From Acidocella facilis ATCC 35904 (GTDB lineage Bacteria > Pseudomonadota > Alphaproteobacteria > Acetobacterales > Acetobacteraceae): DNA of 64,000 nucleotides. A program made the position numbers and the translations under genes. The stretch is from the NCBI RefSeq assembly GCF_000687875.1, contig NZ_JHYG01000005.1, positions 222,930-286,929 of the forward strand. The letters run 5' to 3'. The notes beneath the pieces were generated by a model, which was not told the origin of the DNA, did not search any database, and was given only the letters and a program-made list of their open reading frames with translations. Each line of letters opens with the position of its first letter. Within the stretch, counting starts at the first letter, position 1. Positions 18,546-27,429 of the stretch are shown here, piece by piece.

Positions 18546-19385
18546 TCAATGCGGCACGAAGCGGACATGGAAGGTGACGATGGAGGGCACCTCCACCCCG
18601 CCGCGCGTCGCCGGCTGGTAGCGCCAGCTCAGCGCAGCGGTGCGCACGCTCGCATCCAGGTCCGCATAGCCACTGCTCTGGGTCAGCTCGAAGCGCTCCA
18701 CCCGGCCATCCGGGCCGACGATCAGCCTGAAGCGCACCACCCCCTGCTCGCCGGCCAGAATCGCCGCGCGCGGATAATCCGGGGCCTGGTTATCGGCAAA
18801 GGCCACCGCCGGATGCAGCACCGCCACCGTCACCGCCGCCTGCTTCTGCGCCTTGATTTTCGCGCCGGACATTGACGGGGCTGCTGGCGGCAATGCTTTG
18901 GCCACCTCCCTGGCCGGCTTGGGCGGGGCCGGCGCAGCCACCGGGGTTGGGGCGGGCGCGGGGGGCGGCGGGGGCGGCAGATCGGCCTTCGGGCTGGGCG
19001 GCGCGGGCAGCGCCGGCGCCGGGCTGCGCGTCGGCGGCGTTTGCGGGCTGGATGACGGGGCCGCGCTGGGGGCTGGCGGGGCGGGGTGCGGTAGGGGAGA
19101 GGTTTTCGGTGTCGGCTGGATGGTACCCTGCGGCGCGGTCTCGGAGACGATGCTGATCGCGATCGGCTCCGGCGGCGGCTTCGGCAGCACCAGCCGCCCC
19201 AGCCAGAGCAAGGCCACAATCGCCGCCAGATGCGCGGCCAGCGCCAGCAGCGCCATGCGCCATGGCCAGCCGGGCCGGGCGATGCGCACAGCCTGCAGCC
19301 GGTCCGCTTCCGCCGCGCGCAGCCGCGACAGCTCAGGTGCCAGCGCCACGCCAACCAGGCGCAGCCGCGCCGCCGCCCCGGTCAT
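18546..19385 (-). CDS. tonB: TonB family energy transducer
   Basis: The 279-residue protein has a cytoplasmic N-terminus, one transmembrane helix (about residues 43-65), a long Pro/Ala-rich periplasm-spanning segment (about 68-175) and a C-terminal TonB domain (YPRAAILAGEQGVVRFRLIVG, SSGYADLDASVRTAALSWRYQPA). TonB couples the proton motive force to outer-membrane receptors. exbB, exbD and receptor genes are not adjacent. The cytoplasmic extension of about 40 residues before the helix is longer than in classic TonB. Confidence 0.9.
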   Translation of the reverse strand: MTGAAARLRLVGVALAPELSRLRAAEADRLQAVRIARPGWPWRMALLALAAHLAAIVALLWLGRLVLPKPPPEPIAISIVSETAPQGTIQPTPKTSPLPHPAPPAPSAAPSSSPQTPPTRSPAPALPAPPSPKADLPPPPPPAPAPTPVAAPAPPKPAREVAKALPPAAPSMSGAKIKAQKQAAVTVAVLHPAVAFADNQAPDYPRAAILAGEQGVVRFRLIVGPDGRVERFELTQSSGYADLDASVRTAALSWRYQPATRGGVEVPSIVTFHVRFVPH

Positions 19386-19639
19386 GCCGCCAAATACCCG
19401 ATTTCAAATGCGCCGATCACCCGAAAATGCTACCAGGGCTTAACCGCGCGGTGCAATGATCGTGATGATCTCGGCCCAGGAACAATCTTCATCCGCATCG
19501 TCCTGTGGCGCTGAATCGCTTCTGTGATGCGATGGCCAGCCGCAGATCAGCGCATCGGTTCTGGTAGAGAAAGACGTGGGGTGTTTTTGCCCCCCACCCC
19601 GAAAATTTTGTGCCTGTGCTGCTGGGATTTGCAATGGCC

Positions 19640-21055
19640 TCAGCCGCCTGAAACCTCACTCTTCAGCCGATACGGCACCACGCCGCGCGCGGCCGTGCCG
19701 GTATCCAGCGCCGCGCCCAGCGGCGGCACCGAGCGGTGGCGGCAATCGGTCCGCGAACAAGCCCGGCAGCCCGGGCCGATCGGCTCCGCCGCCTTGGCAT
19801 TGCCGAGATCCAGCCCCGCCGCATACACTGTCTGCGCCGCATGCCGGGTCTCGCAGCCCAGCACCACCGCCACCGCGCGTGGCCGGGAGAGGTAAGACCC
19901 ACCGCCCCGCCCCACCGTGCGGGCGATGTTGAGATAGATCGCGTCATCCGGCGTGCGCGCCAGCTGCACCAGGATTTCGCCAGGATGCGAAAACGCCCGG
20001 TACACATTCCAGAGCGGACACGGCCCGCCGAACTGCGCGAACTGAAAGCGCGTGGCGGAGGAGCGCTTGAGCACATTCCCGGCAATGTCGGTCTTGGCGA
20101 AAAAGAACGGGATCCCCGGCAGGTCCGGCCGCTGCAGGGTGGAGAGCCGGTGGCAGACCTGCTCGAAACTCGCCCCGAACTGGCGCTGCAGGCGCTGGAT
20201 ATCGTAGCGCGCCGCCCTCGCCGCATCGTGAAACCGGCCATAGGGCAGCACCAGCGCCCCGGCGAAATAATTCACCAGCGCCAGCCGCGCCAGGCCGTAC
20301 GTCTCCTCGGCGGAAAACCGCACCCGGCGCAGCTCCGCCTCGATCGCCCGCTCCTGCTCCAACCGGGCGATCACATGCGCCAGCCAGAACATCTCGCTCT
20401 CCGGCGCCGCCTCGGCGGCCAGATGCAGCGCCTTGGCGCGGCGGTTGAGCCGCCAGAACATCCCCTCCGCCAGCAGGCCGGGCGCCGCACTCACCGAAAT
20501 CCCGTGGGCGTCGCGCAGATACCGGCGCAGATCCTCGCGCAACGTCAGCGGCGAAAACCCTTGCCCCTCGAACAGCGCCTCCGCCGCCCGGTCCAGCGCC
20601 TCGAAATGGTTGCGGCGGGACTGCACCCAGTCGCGCACCTCGTCATAGGGAAATAACGGCAGACTGGCCGGGGCGTGGGCCAGGGCGGCGCGCTGCGAGT
20701 CGTAGGCCCGGTAGAGGGTCGCGAACGCTTCCGCCAGATGCGGCGCGCCGCGCACCAGCGCCTCGATCTGCGCTGGCGCGCCGGGATGGGCGCGAAATAG
20801 CGGGTCGGCCAGATCCTCGCGCAATTGCTGCGCCAGCCTGGCATCCTCGCCATCCTGGAAATAGCTGCTTGGCAAATCCAGCCTGGCCGCCGCACGGGCC
20901 AGCAGCCGGGCGGTCAGCGGCCGCTGCTCCGCCTCGATCTGGTTGAGATAGCTGGGCGAAATCCCCAATTCCACGGCGAGCGCCCGCTGCGTCAGCCCGG
21001 CGCGCTCGCGGGCCTGGCGCAGCCTCGTCCCTGCGAAGATTTTTGGCGCTTTCAT
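19640..21055 (-). CDS. Short-chain fatty acyl-CoA type transcriptional regulator (ScfR/PrpR/RamB-like)
   Basis: The 471-residue protein has an N-terminal XRE helix-turn-helix (about residues 10-64, with LGISPSYLNQIEAEQRPLTARLL), a middle domain related to the ImmA/IrrE peptidase region (ALVNYFAGALVLPYGRFHDAAR) and a C-terminal DUF2083 region with a cysteine cluster, CRACSRTDCRHR. This is the architecture of PrpR and RamB. These regulators of propionate and acetate metabolism sense acyl-CoA. It is divergent from prpC, which strongly suggests control of the methylcitrate genes. A TTTGCAAA motif lies just upstream of its start. Confidence 0.9.
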   Translation of the reverse strand: MKAPKIFAGTRLRQARERAGLTQRALAVELGISPSYLNQIEAEQRPLTARLLARAAARLDLPSSYFQDGEDARLAQQLREDLADPLFRAHPGAPAQIEALVRGAPHLAEAFATLYRAYDSQRAALAHAPASLPLFPYDEVRDWVQSRRNHFEALDRAAEALFEGQGFSPLTLREDLRRYLRDAHGISVSAAPGLLAEGMFWRLNRRAKALHLAAEAAPESEMFWLAHVIARLEQERAIEAELRRVRFSAEETYGLARLALVNYFAGALVLPYGRFHDAARAARYDIQRLQRQFGASFEQVCHRLSTLQRPDLPGIPFFFAKTDIAGNVLKRSSATRFQFAQFGGPCPLWNVYRAFSHPGEILVQLARTPDDAIYLNIARTVGRGGGSYLSRPRAVAVVLGCETRHAAQTVYAAGLDLGNAKAAEPIGPGCRACSRTDCRHRSVPPLGAALDTGTAARGVVPYRLKSEVSGG

Positions 21056-21064
21056 GCGTTTAAA

Positions 21065-21072
21065 TTTGCAAA
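21065..21072. promoter_or_regulatory. Candidate PrpR/RamB-type operator TTTGCAAA
   Basis: This 8-bp perfect palindrome lies 10 bp upstream of the regulator start and about 100 bp upstream of prpC. The actinobacterial homologues RamB and PrpR bind sites containing TTTGCAAA, so autoregulation plus control of prpC is plausible. Confidence 0.5.
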
Positions 21073-21172
21073 ATCAACAAAACCCGTCCAGCGCCTTCGC
21101 ATCATTCCTCTGGACGCGTCGCACCCATAGGATATCTCCAACGCAAACGCCCAAGCCGCAGGAGAAAATGCG

Positions 21173-22321
21173 ATGAACGATACCGCCACGCTGCCGAAGC
21201 CGAAGAAATCCGTCGCCCTGTCCGGCATCGCCGCCGGCAATACCGCGCTTTGCACCGTCGGGCGCACCGGCAATGACCTGCATTATCGCGGCTATGACAT
21301 TCTGGATTTCGCCGAGGCGGCGGAATTCGAGGAAATCGCGCATCTGCTGGTCCATGGCACGCTGCCGAACAAGGCCGCGCTCGCCGCCTACAAAACCAAG
21401 CTGCGGGCGATGCGCGGCATCCCCGCTGCCGCCCGCGCGGTGCTGGAGCAGATCCCCGCCAGCGCGCATCCGATGGATGTGATGCGCTCTTACGTCTCCG
21501 TGCTCGGCACCATCCTGCCCGAGGCGCATGACCATAACCAGCCGGGGGCGAAGGACATCGCCGACCGGCTGATGGCTTCGCTCGGATCGGCTCTGCTCTA
21601 TTGGTATCATTATTCCACCAACGGCAAACGCATCGAGGTCGAGACCGAGGATGACAGCATTGGCGGGCATTTCCTGCGGCTGCTGCATGGGCGTAGCCCC
21701 TCCAAGAGCTGGGTGCGGGCGATGCATACCTCGCTGATCCTCTATGCCGAGCATGAGTTCAACGCCTCCACCTTCACCGCGCGGGTCATCGCCGGCACCG
21801 GCTCGGACATGTATTCGGCGCTGACCGGCGGCATCGGCGCGCTGCGCGGCCCCAAACATGGCGGCGCCAATGAATTCGCCTTCGAGGTGCAGAAGCGCTA
21901 CGCGACCCCGGACGAGGCGGAGGCTGATATCCGCGCGCGGATGGAGAAGAAGGAGGTCATTATCGGCTTCGGCCATCCGGTCTATACCATCGCCGACCCG
22001 CGGAATGTGGTGATCAAGCGTGTCGCCCGGCAGCTTTCGGAGGAGGCGGGCAGCACCGCCATGTTCGATATCGCGGCGCGGATTGAGGCGGTGATGATGG
22101 AGGCGAAGAAGATGTTCCCGAACCTGGATTGGTTCTCCGCTGTCTCCTATCACATGATGGGGGTGCCGACGCTGATGTTCACGCCGCTGTTCGTCATTGC
22201 CCGCACCGCCGGCTGGAGCGCGCATGTGATCGAGCAGCGGATTGATGGCAAGATCATCCGCCCTTCGGCCAACTATACCGGGCCGGAGAATCTGCCGTTC
22301 GTGAAGCTTGAGGATCGGTAG
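21173..22321 (+). CDS. prpC: 2-methylcitrate synthase / citrate synthase
   Basis: PrpC condenses propionyl-CoA with oxaloacetate to 2-methylcitrate. The 382-residue protein has citrate synthase catalytic residues His229 ([11 protein letters not shown]), His268 ([12 protein letters not shown]) and Asp319 ([14 protein letters not shown]), and the short length of the methylcitrate clade. The divergent acyl-CoA regulator and prpB downstream support PrpC over a housekeeping citrate synthase. GGAG precedes ATG 21173. Confidence 0.94.
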   Translation: MNDTATLPKPKKSVALSGIAAGNTALCTVGRTGNDLHYRGYDILDFAEAAEFEEIAHLLVHGTLPNKAALAAYKTKLRAMRGIPAAARAVLEQIPASAHPMDVMRSYVSVLGTILPEAHDHNQPGAKDIADRLMASLGSALLYWYHYSTNGKRIEVETEDDSIGGHFLRLLHGRSPSKSWVRAMHTSLILYAEHEFNASTFTARVIAGTGSDMYSALTGGIGALRGPKHGGANEFAFEVQKRYATPDEAEADIRARMEKKEVIIGFGHPVYTIADPRNVVIKRVARQLSEEAGSTAMFDIAARIEAVMMEAKKMFPNLDWFSAVSYHMMGVPTLMFTPLFVIARTAGWSAHVIEQRIDGKIIRPSANYTGPENLPFVKLEDR

Positions 22322-22450
22322 CAAAAGTTTTTTGGTGCCGCTTTTTTTCAAAAAAGCGGCGAAAGACCGTGACGTATGGCAACGCCACCGCCACCCCCAC
22401 ACATTTTGCAGCCCTTTTTGAAAAAAGGGCTGCACCCCAAAAACTTTTAT
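22322..22450. repeat. Repeat family A, full copy A2
   Basis: It starts with CAAAAGTTTTTTGGTG and ends with CACCCCAAAAACTTTTA, so the outer ends are inverted repeats. Inside are two hairpins, GCCGC-T7CA6-GCGGC and GCAGCCC-TTTTTGAAAAA-GGGCTGC, flanking GTGACGTATGGCAACGCCA. It begins immediately after the prpC stop and ends about 6 bp before the ribosome-binding site of prpB. Confidence 0.85.
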
Positions 22451-22469
22451 AATTTTGGAGCGTGCCGCG

Positions 22470-23387
22470 ATGACCTATCTTAGCGCTGAATCCTATTCCA
22501 ACGTCCCCGCCGGCGAGCGTTTCCGCGCCCTGCTCGCCCGCCCCGGCATTCTCGGCATTCCCGGCACCCATAACGGCCTCGCCGCCCAGCAATCCAAAGA
22601 CGCCGGCTTCGAGGCCGCCTATCTCTCCGGCGCCGCGATGACCGCCTCGATGGGCCTGCCCGATCTCGGCATCATCACCGTCGATGAAGTCTGCTTCTTC
22701 ATCCGCCAGGTCGCCCGCGCGTCCGGCCTGCCCGTCCTGGTGGATGGCGATACCGGCTATGGCGAGGCGCTGAACGTCATGCACATGGTCCGCAGCTTCG
22801 AGGATGCGGGTGCCGCCGCGATGCATCTGGAAGACCAGATCCTGCCAAAGAAATGCGGCCATCTGAACGACAAGAAAATCGCCCCGGCGCAGGATATGGC
22901 GGCGAAAATCGCCGCCGCCCGGCATGCGCGCCGGCATCTCTACATCATCGCCCGCACCGATGCCGCCGCCTCGGAGGGTATCGACGGCGCGGTGGCGCGG
23001 GCCAAACTCTATATGGAAGCCGGCGCCGATGCGATTTTCCCCGAGGCGCTGAACACCGAGGAGATGTTCCGCGAATTCGCCAGACGCATGCAGGGCACGC
23101 CTTTGCTCGCCAACATGACCGAATTCGGCCGCACCCCCTTCTATACCAAGGAACAGTTCGAGGATTTTGGCTATAAGATGGTGATCTGGCCGGTGACCTC
23201 GCTGCGCGTCGCCGCGCTGGCGCAAGAGAAGCTCTACAAGGCCATCGCCAAGGATGGCGGGGCGCAGAATTGCGTGGACCAGATGCTCACCCGCAAGGAT
23301 CTCTACGCCACCATCGATTATGCCGGGTTCGAGGCGCTGGATGCGACCATCGTGAAAACCATCATCCCCGAAGCCATGCCGCAATAG
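22470..23387 (+). CDS. prpB: Methylisocitrate lyase
   Basis: PrpB splits 2-methylisocitrate into pyruvate and succinate, the last step of the methylcitrate cycle. The 305-residue protein has the isocitrate lyase superfamily metal site LPVLVDGDTGYGEA (Asp92, Asp94), EDQILPKKCGH with catalytic Cys129, and NMTEFGRTPF. ATG 22470 follows GGAG at 9 bp. It is separated from prpC by repeat A2. prpD or acnD, needed for the middle of the pathway, are not in the window. Confidence 0.95.
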   Translation: MTYLSAESYSNVPAGERFRALLARPGILGIPGTHNGLAAQQSKDAGFEAAYLSGAAMTASMGLPDLGIITVDEVCFFIRQVARASGLPVLVDGDTGYGEALNVMHMVRSFEDAGAAAMHLEDQILPKKCGHLNDKKIAPAQDMAAKIAAARHARRHLYIIARTDAAASEGIDGAVARAKLYMEAGADAIFPEALNTEEMFREFARRMQGTPLLANMTEFGRTPFYTKEQFEDFGYKMVIWPVTSLRVAALAQEKLYKAIAKDGGAQNCVDQMLTRKDLYATIDYAGFEALDATIVKTIIPEAMPQ

Positions 23388-23403
23388 ATGGCCCAGGCGG
23401 CAT

Positions 23404-23418
23404 GGATACACTATATCC
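23404..23418. promoter_or_regulatory. Possible Zur operator upstream of zur
   Basis: The imperfect palindrome GGATACACTATATCC (5-bp arms GGATA/TATCC) lies 6 bp before the probable zur start. It resembles the TGATATATTATATCA site upstream of znuA only loosely, so this is a weak call. Confidence 0.3.
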
Positions 23419-23423
23419 TCTCC

Positions 23424-23900
23424 ATGCCGCACGATGCCGCCCCACCCCACGAGACCGAGATTGCCGCCCGGATCAAGGCCGCGGAGGCCACCTGCGCGCA
23501 GCACGGCACCCAGCTCACCGCCCTGCGGCGCGAGGTGCTGGAGCTGATCCTGCAGGCCAGCGCGCCGGTGACGGCCTATCAGCTGCTCGACCAGCTGAAG
23601 CCGATCCGCAAATCCGCGGTGCCGCCGACCATTTATCGCTCGCTGGAATTTCTGCTGGAAAACCGGCTGATCCACCGGATCGAGCGGCTGAACGCCTTCG
23701 TGCCCTGCGCCGAGGCGGACCATCATCATGACGACGCGCAGTTTCTGATCTGCAAACGCTGCGGCGCGGTGACGGAGATCGAGGATCACGCGGTCTCGCA
23801 CGCCCTGGCCAGTGCCGCCGCGCGGCAGGGGTTTTCCATCAGCCGCGCCGTCATCGAAGTCGAAGGGCTGTGCGCCAACTGCGCCGAACAGCCGGCCTGA
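23424..23900 (+). CDS. zur: Fur family regulator, probable zinc uptake regulator Zur
   Basis: The protein has about 158 residues and a Fur-type winged helix (LTALRREVLELILQ, YQLLDQLKPIRKSAVPPTIYRSLEFL). It has a metal-binding hinge HHHDDAQFLICKRCGAVTEIE and a second cysteine pair CANC near the C-terminus. The two CxxC pairs match the structural zinc site of Fur/Zur proteins. The start MPHDAAPP was preferred. An earlier ATG directly after the prpB stop would add 12 residues. Convergence with the zinc ABC transporter genes makes Zur more likely than Fur. Confidence 0.9.
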   Translation: MPHDAAPPHETEIAARIKAAEATCAQHGTQLTALRREVLELILQASAPVTAYQLLDQLKPIRKSAVPPTIYRSLEFLLENRLIHRIERLNAFVPCAEADHHHDDAQFLICKRCGAVTEIEDHAVSHALASAAARQGFSISRAVIEVEGLCANCAEQPA

Positions 23901-23910
23901 ACCAGCGCTG

Positions 23911-24681
23911 TCAGGCCCGCGTCATCCGCGCCGCCAAATAAACCAAAGCCGCGCCCACCCCGGTGAAAAACCCCATCGGCCAGTCGCTGACATACGCCAG
24001 CGCCAGCGAGACCGAGGACAGCCCCAGCGCCAAGCCCATCGAGAGCAGGAACGCCCCGCCCGGCCGGGTGCAAAGCCGCGACGCCGCCGCCCCTGGCCCC
24101 AGCATCAGGCTGAACACCAGCAGCGCCCCGGTCACCGGCACCGCGAAGCCCGCCGCCAACGCCAGCAGCGCCAGGAACAGAAATTCCAACAGGGCCGGGT
24201 TGCCGCCTTGCACGCGGGTCAGCTCCGGGGAGAGGGCGGAGAGGCTGAGCGGGCGCATCGCCCCCCATAAAGCCAGCGGCACACAAAGCCCGATGGCCCC
24301 CAGCACCGGCAGATCCGCCGGACCAAGCGCGAAGACCTGCCCAAACAACAGCCCATAGACCGACCCGGCATAATGGCCGGACAGCGAGAGAAACAACGCC
24401 CCCAGCGCCAGCAGGCCGGAGAGCAGTAAGGCGGTGGCGGAATCCCGCCGGGCGCGGCGCTGCATCAGCGCCAGCAGCCCGGCCCCGCCGAGCGCGAAGC
24501 CGCCCAACCCCAGCCAGAGCGGAAAGCCGAACAGGCTGGCCGCCGCCGCGCCGGGAAAGGCCGCCATGGGCAGCGAATGCGCGGCAAAGCCGGCGCGGCG
24601 GACCACTACGAAATACCCTGCCGCCCCGGCCGCCAGCGCCACCAGGCTGGTCGCCAGCCAGATTTCCGCCAGCCAGCTCAT
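23911..24681 (-). CDS. Zinc ABC transporter permease (second ABC-3 permease)
   Basis: The 256-residue protein has about seven to eight hydrophobic helices and ABC-3 family features (GFAAHSLPMAAFPGAAAASLFG near residue 30, GALLVFSLMLGPGAAASRL near residue 185). It overlaps the preceding permease by 4 bp (24678-24681), so the two are probably translated together and form a heterodimeric membrane channel, as in TroCD-type systems. Standard ZnuABC has only one permease. It is convergent with zur, 10 bp away. Confidence 0.88.
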   Translation of the reverse strand: MSWLAEIWLATSLVALAAGAAGYFVVVRRAGFAAHSLPMAAFPGAAAASLFGFPLWLGLGGFALGGAGLLALMQRRARRDSATALLLSGLLALGALFLSLSGHYAGSVYGLLFGQVFALGPADLPVLGAIGLCVPLALWGAMRPLSLSALSPELTRVQGGNPALLEFLFLALLALAAGFAVPVTGALLVFSLMLGPGAAASRLCTRPGGAFLLSMGLALGLSSVSLALAYVSDWPMGFFTGVGAALVYLAARMTRA

Positions 24682-25505
24682 GCCCTGCGCCCCCAGCGCG
24701 CCGCCTCATGAAACAGAAACAGCAGCGCGACGATGAAGAAGCTCACCGGCCAGGTCCGCCCCGGGATCCAGCCATAAGAGACATAGGCCAACACCACCCC
24801 GCCCCAGCAGGCGGCCAGCCCCAACCCCATCGAGAGCAGCACCGCCCGCAATGGCGAGCCGGCCAGCCGCAAGGCGCTCGCCGCCGGGCCGATCAGCAGG
24901 GCTGTGGCCAGAATCGCGCCGATGGTCATCGCCGCCAGCGTCACCCCCAGCGCCAGCAGCGCCAGAAATGCGAATCCGAGGGCACGCACCGGCAGCTTCG
25001 CCACAAGCGCCAGCTCGGCATCCAATGTGGCCAGCAGCAGCGGCCGGGCGATGAGCACCAGCCCCAGCAGGCACAGCCCCGCCAGCCCACTGGCCCAGAG
25101 CGCGGTGCCGGGCGGGGCGGAGAACATCGCCCCGAACATCACCGCCTGCGCCGCACCCGAGGCGCCATGGCCGGTCAGGCAGAAATGCAGCAGCAGCGCC
25201 GTCACGCCGAGCCCCGCACCCAGCAATATGCCCGCCGCCTCGTCCCGCCCCGCCGCACGGCGGGGTTGCAGCAGCTCCAGCCCCGCTACCCCGGCGATGC
25301 CGAACAGCAGAAACCCCAGCAGCGGCGAAATCCCGAACAAAAGCGCCCCGGCCCCGCCGGCAGAGCTGACATCCGAAAGCGCATGGCCGGCAAAAGCCTG
25401 GCCGCGCAGCACGGTGAATACCCCCAGCGCGCCGCAGAGCAGCCCGGCCGCCGCACTCAGCAGCAGCGCGGTCTGTACCGGCCCGCTTTGCAGAAACGCC
25501 ATCAT
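24678..25505 (-). CDS. znuB: Zinc ABC transporter permease
   Basis: The 275-residue integral membrane protein is of the ABC-3 family. It has RGQAFAGHALSDVSSAGGAGALLFG near residue 34, ALGVTLAAMTIGAILATALLIGPAASALRL near residue 190 and several further hydrophobic helices. It follows znuC by 1 bp and overlaps the second permease by 4 bp. Substrate assignment to zinc rests on the ZnuA-like binding protein, zur, and a Zur-like palindrome. Manganese or iron cannot be excluded. Confidence 0.9.
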   Translation of the reverse strand: MMAFLQSGPVQTALLLSAAAGLLCGALGVFTVLRGQAFAGHALSDVSSAGGAGALLFGISPLLGFLLFGIAGVAGLELLQPRRAAGRDEAAGILLGAGLGVTALLLHFCLTGHGASGAAQAVMFGAMFSAPPGTALWASGLAGLCLLGLVLIARPLLLATLDAELALVAKLPVRALGFAFLALLALGVTLAAMTIGAILATALLIGPAASALRLAGSPLRAVLLSMGLGLAACWGGVVLAYVSYGWIPGRTWPVSFFIVALLFLFHEAARWGRRA

Positions 25506-25506
25506 C

Positions 25507-26313
25507 TTACGGGATGGCCGTCACGTGCGCGGCTTCACATTCCGCGCAGCACGCCTCTTCCTCCGGTTCGAACCCTGCATTGCCGGCCACCACCAGCACC
25601 CGCCCATGCACGCGGATCACGTCGATATGGTAGCCATAGAGCTTCGAGAGCACTTCGGTGCGCACCACCTTCTCCACCGGCCCGCAGATCGCCCGGCCAT
25701 TGGCGACATACACGATCCGATCCATCACCGGCAGCAGCGGGTTCATGTCATGCGCGCAAAGCAGCACGCTCATCCGCCGCTCCCGGCAGAGCCGGCGCAG
25801 CAGCGCCACGATCTCGGCGGCGGCCTTGATGTCCAGATTGGCCAGCGGCTCGTCCAGCAGCAGCAGTTCCGGCTGGCGCACCAGCGCATGGGCGATCAGC
25901 ACACGCTGCTGCTGCCCGCCCGAAAGCCGGCCGATGCGCTGCTCGGCGAAGCCCTCCGCCTCCACCGCCCGCAAGGCGGCCGCCACCGCCGCGCGCCGGG
26001 TGCGCGAGGGCAGCGCGAAGCCGAATTTATGCCCATCCAGCCCCAGCGCCACGAAATCCTTCGCCCGCACTGGCAGATCCGGCTCCAGGCTGATCTTTTG
26101 CGGCACATAACCGATCCGCCCGCCGGCCTGGATCCGCCCAGACGACGGCAGCAGCCCCAGGATCGCGCGCAGCAGCGTGGTTTTGCCAGCACCATTGGCG
26201 CCGATCAGCCCACAGAAACTGCCCCGCGGCAGCGCGAAGCTGATATTGCGCAGCACCTCGCGCCCGCCATGGGCGACGGCCAGATCGGTAACTTCAAGTG
26301 CCGGCTGATCCAC
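25507..26313 (-). CDS. znuC: Zinc ABC transporter ATP-binding protein
   Basis: The ABC ATPase of about 268 residues has Walker A GANGAGKT at about 38-45, signature LSGGQQQRVLIAHAL and Walker B LLLLDEPLANLD followed by the H-loop LCAHDMN. The C-terminal tail contains CCAEC and His residues, which might bind metal. The start is GTG 26313 after AAGGA at 7 bp. A TTG one codon earlier is possible. Repeat A3 separates it from znuA upstream. Confidence 0.93.
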   Translation of the reverse strand: MDQPALEVTDLAVAHGGREVLRNISFALPRGSFCGLIGANGAGKTTLLRAILGLLPSSGRIQAGGRIGYVPQKISLEPDLPVRAKDFVALGLDGHKFGFALPSRTRRAAVAAALRAVEAEGFAEQRIGRLSGGQQQRVLIAHALVRQPELLLLDEPLANLDIKAAAEIVALLRRLCRERRMSVLLCAHDMNPLLPVMDRIVYVANGRAICGPVEKVVRTEVLSKLYGYHIDVIRVHGRVLVVAGNAGFEPEEEACCAECEAAHVTAIP

Positions 26314-26335
26314 CAATGAGTCCTTGAATAAAAAC

Positions 26336-26462
26336 CAAAAGTTTTTGGTGCCGCTTTTTTCAAAAAGCGGCGAAAAACCGTGACGTGTGGCAACGCCATT
26401 GCCACCACCCCAGGCCTTCGTGGGGACTTTTTGAAAAAAGCCCCCACACCCCCAAAAACTTT
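26336..26462. repeat. Repeat family A, full copy A3
   Basis: Outer ends CAAAAGTTTTTGGTG and CCCCCAAAAACTTT flank hairpins GCCGC-T6CA5-GCGGC and TGGGG-ACTTTTTGAAAAAAG-CCCCCA. The internal GTGACGTGTGGCAACGCCA is almost identical to that in A2. It sits between znuA and znuC within the transporter operon and could uncouple expression of the binding protein from the membrane complex. Confidence 0.85.
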
Positions 26463-26498
26463 CGCTACTTCAGAGCGGGGCGTTGAAAGGTCAAGCCC

Positions 26499-27365
26499 TT
26501 ACTTCGCGGCCAGGGCCTGGTCCAGCGCCGTCGTCGCCTGCAGCATCCAGTCCTGGTAATGCTTGGCGCTGCTCGGCATCAGCTCATAGACCGGCACAAT
26601 CTGCACCTGGTGCTGCCTGGCCAGCGCCAGCAGCGCCTCGGTCTGCGGGTCCGTCACCTGCTCATTATAGGCAAAGAGCTTCACCTTGTTGTCGCGCAGC
26701 AGCGCCTCTTCCGCCGCCACATCCTGCGGCGCCGGATCGGTATCGTTCATCACCGACAGCTCATAGGAAAACGGCGTCATGATCTTCAACCCGGCCTCCT
26801 GCAGCAGATCATCCGCCACCGGCTCCGTCACCGCCACCGGCGCGCCCGCATAGCGCGCCTTCACCTTGGCGATCTCCGCCTTCCACGGCGCCAGCGCGGC
26901 ATCGAAAGCTTTCAGATTGGCCTGATACTGCGCCTTGTGCGCCGGGTCCTTGGCCTCGAAAAACGCCGCCGCGGCGGCCGCCACGGCCGGCATCGTATCG
27001 GTGCGGTACCAGAGATGCGGGTTGGGCGTGCTATCCGGCAGCTTCAGCAGCGCCTGCGCGCTCAACAGCTTGGCATGGCCGCCCTTCAGCAGCTGCGCCG
27101 CCCAGGAATCGTAGCCCAGCCCGTTTTCCACCACCAGATCGGCCTTGCGGAACTGTGCGGCGATACGCGGCGTCGCCTCGAACTCATGCGGATCGGTGTT
27201 CGGATCGGACTGGATCGCGCTCACCTTTACATAAGGCCCGCCGATCTGTGCCAGCACGTCCGCATATTGATTTTCCAGCCCGACCGCATGCAGCACGGGC
27301 TGCGCCATCGCCAGATGCCCGGCCAGGCCAAAAACCAGCGCCAAACCGATACGATGAAACAGCAT
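26499..27365 (-). CDS. znuA: Zinc ABC transporter substrate-binding protein
   Basis: The 288-residue protein has an N-terminal signal peptide (about residues 1-21, ending AMA) and the cluster A-I metal-binding fold. His60 in DPNTDPHEFE and His117 in TPNPHLWY are likely metal ligands, and VPVYELMPSS is near the C-terminus. The His-rich loop of enterobacterial ZnuA is missing. ATG 27365 follows GGGAG. A GTG 21 bp upstream is open but less likely. A 15-bp palindrome lies 31 bp upstream. Confidence 0.9.
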   Translation of the reverse strand: MLFHRIGLALVFGLAGHLAMAQPVLHAVGLENQYADVLAQIGGPYVKVSAIQSDPNTDPHEFEATPRIAAQFRKADLVVENGLGYDSWAAQLLKGGHAKLLSAQALLKLPDSTPNPHLWYRTDTMPAVAAAAAAFFEAKDPAHKAQYQANLKAFDAALAPWKAEIAKVKARYAGAPVAVTEPVADDLLQEAGLKIMTPFSYELSVMNDTDPAPQDVAAEEALLRDNKVKLFAYNEQVTDPQTEALLALARQHQVQIVPVYELMPSSAKHYQDWMLQATTALDQALAAK

Positions 27366-27395
27366 ACGCCAACTCCCAAACGTCACGTCTGGGAT

Positions 27396-27410
27396 TGATA
27401 TATTATATCA
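27396..27410. promoter_or_regulatory. Candidate Zur box upstream of znuA
   Basis: TGATATATTATATCA is a perfect palindrome around a central T. It is AT-rich, as Zur and Fur-family operators are. It lies 31 bp upstream of the znuA start, between znuA and the FixK-like gene, so zinc-dependent repression of znuA-znuC-znuB is likely. Confidence 0.6.
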
Positions 27411-27429
27411 TCTCATTCGTCCAGCCTGT

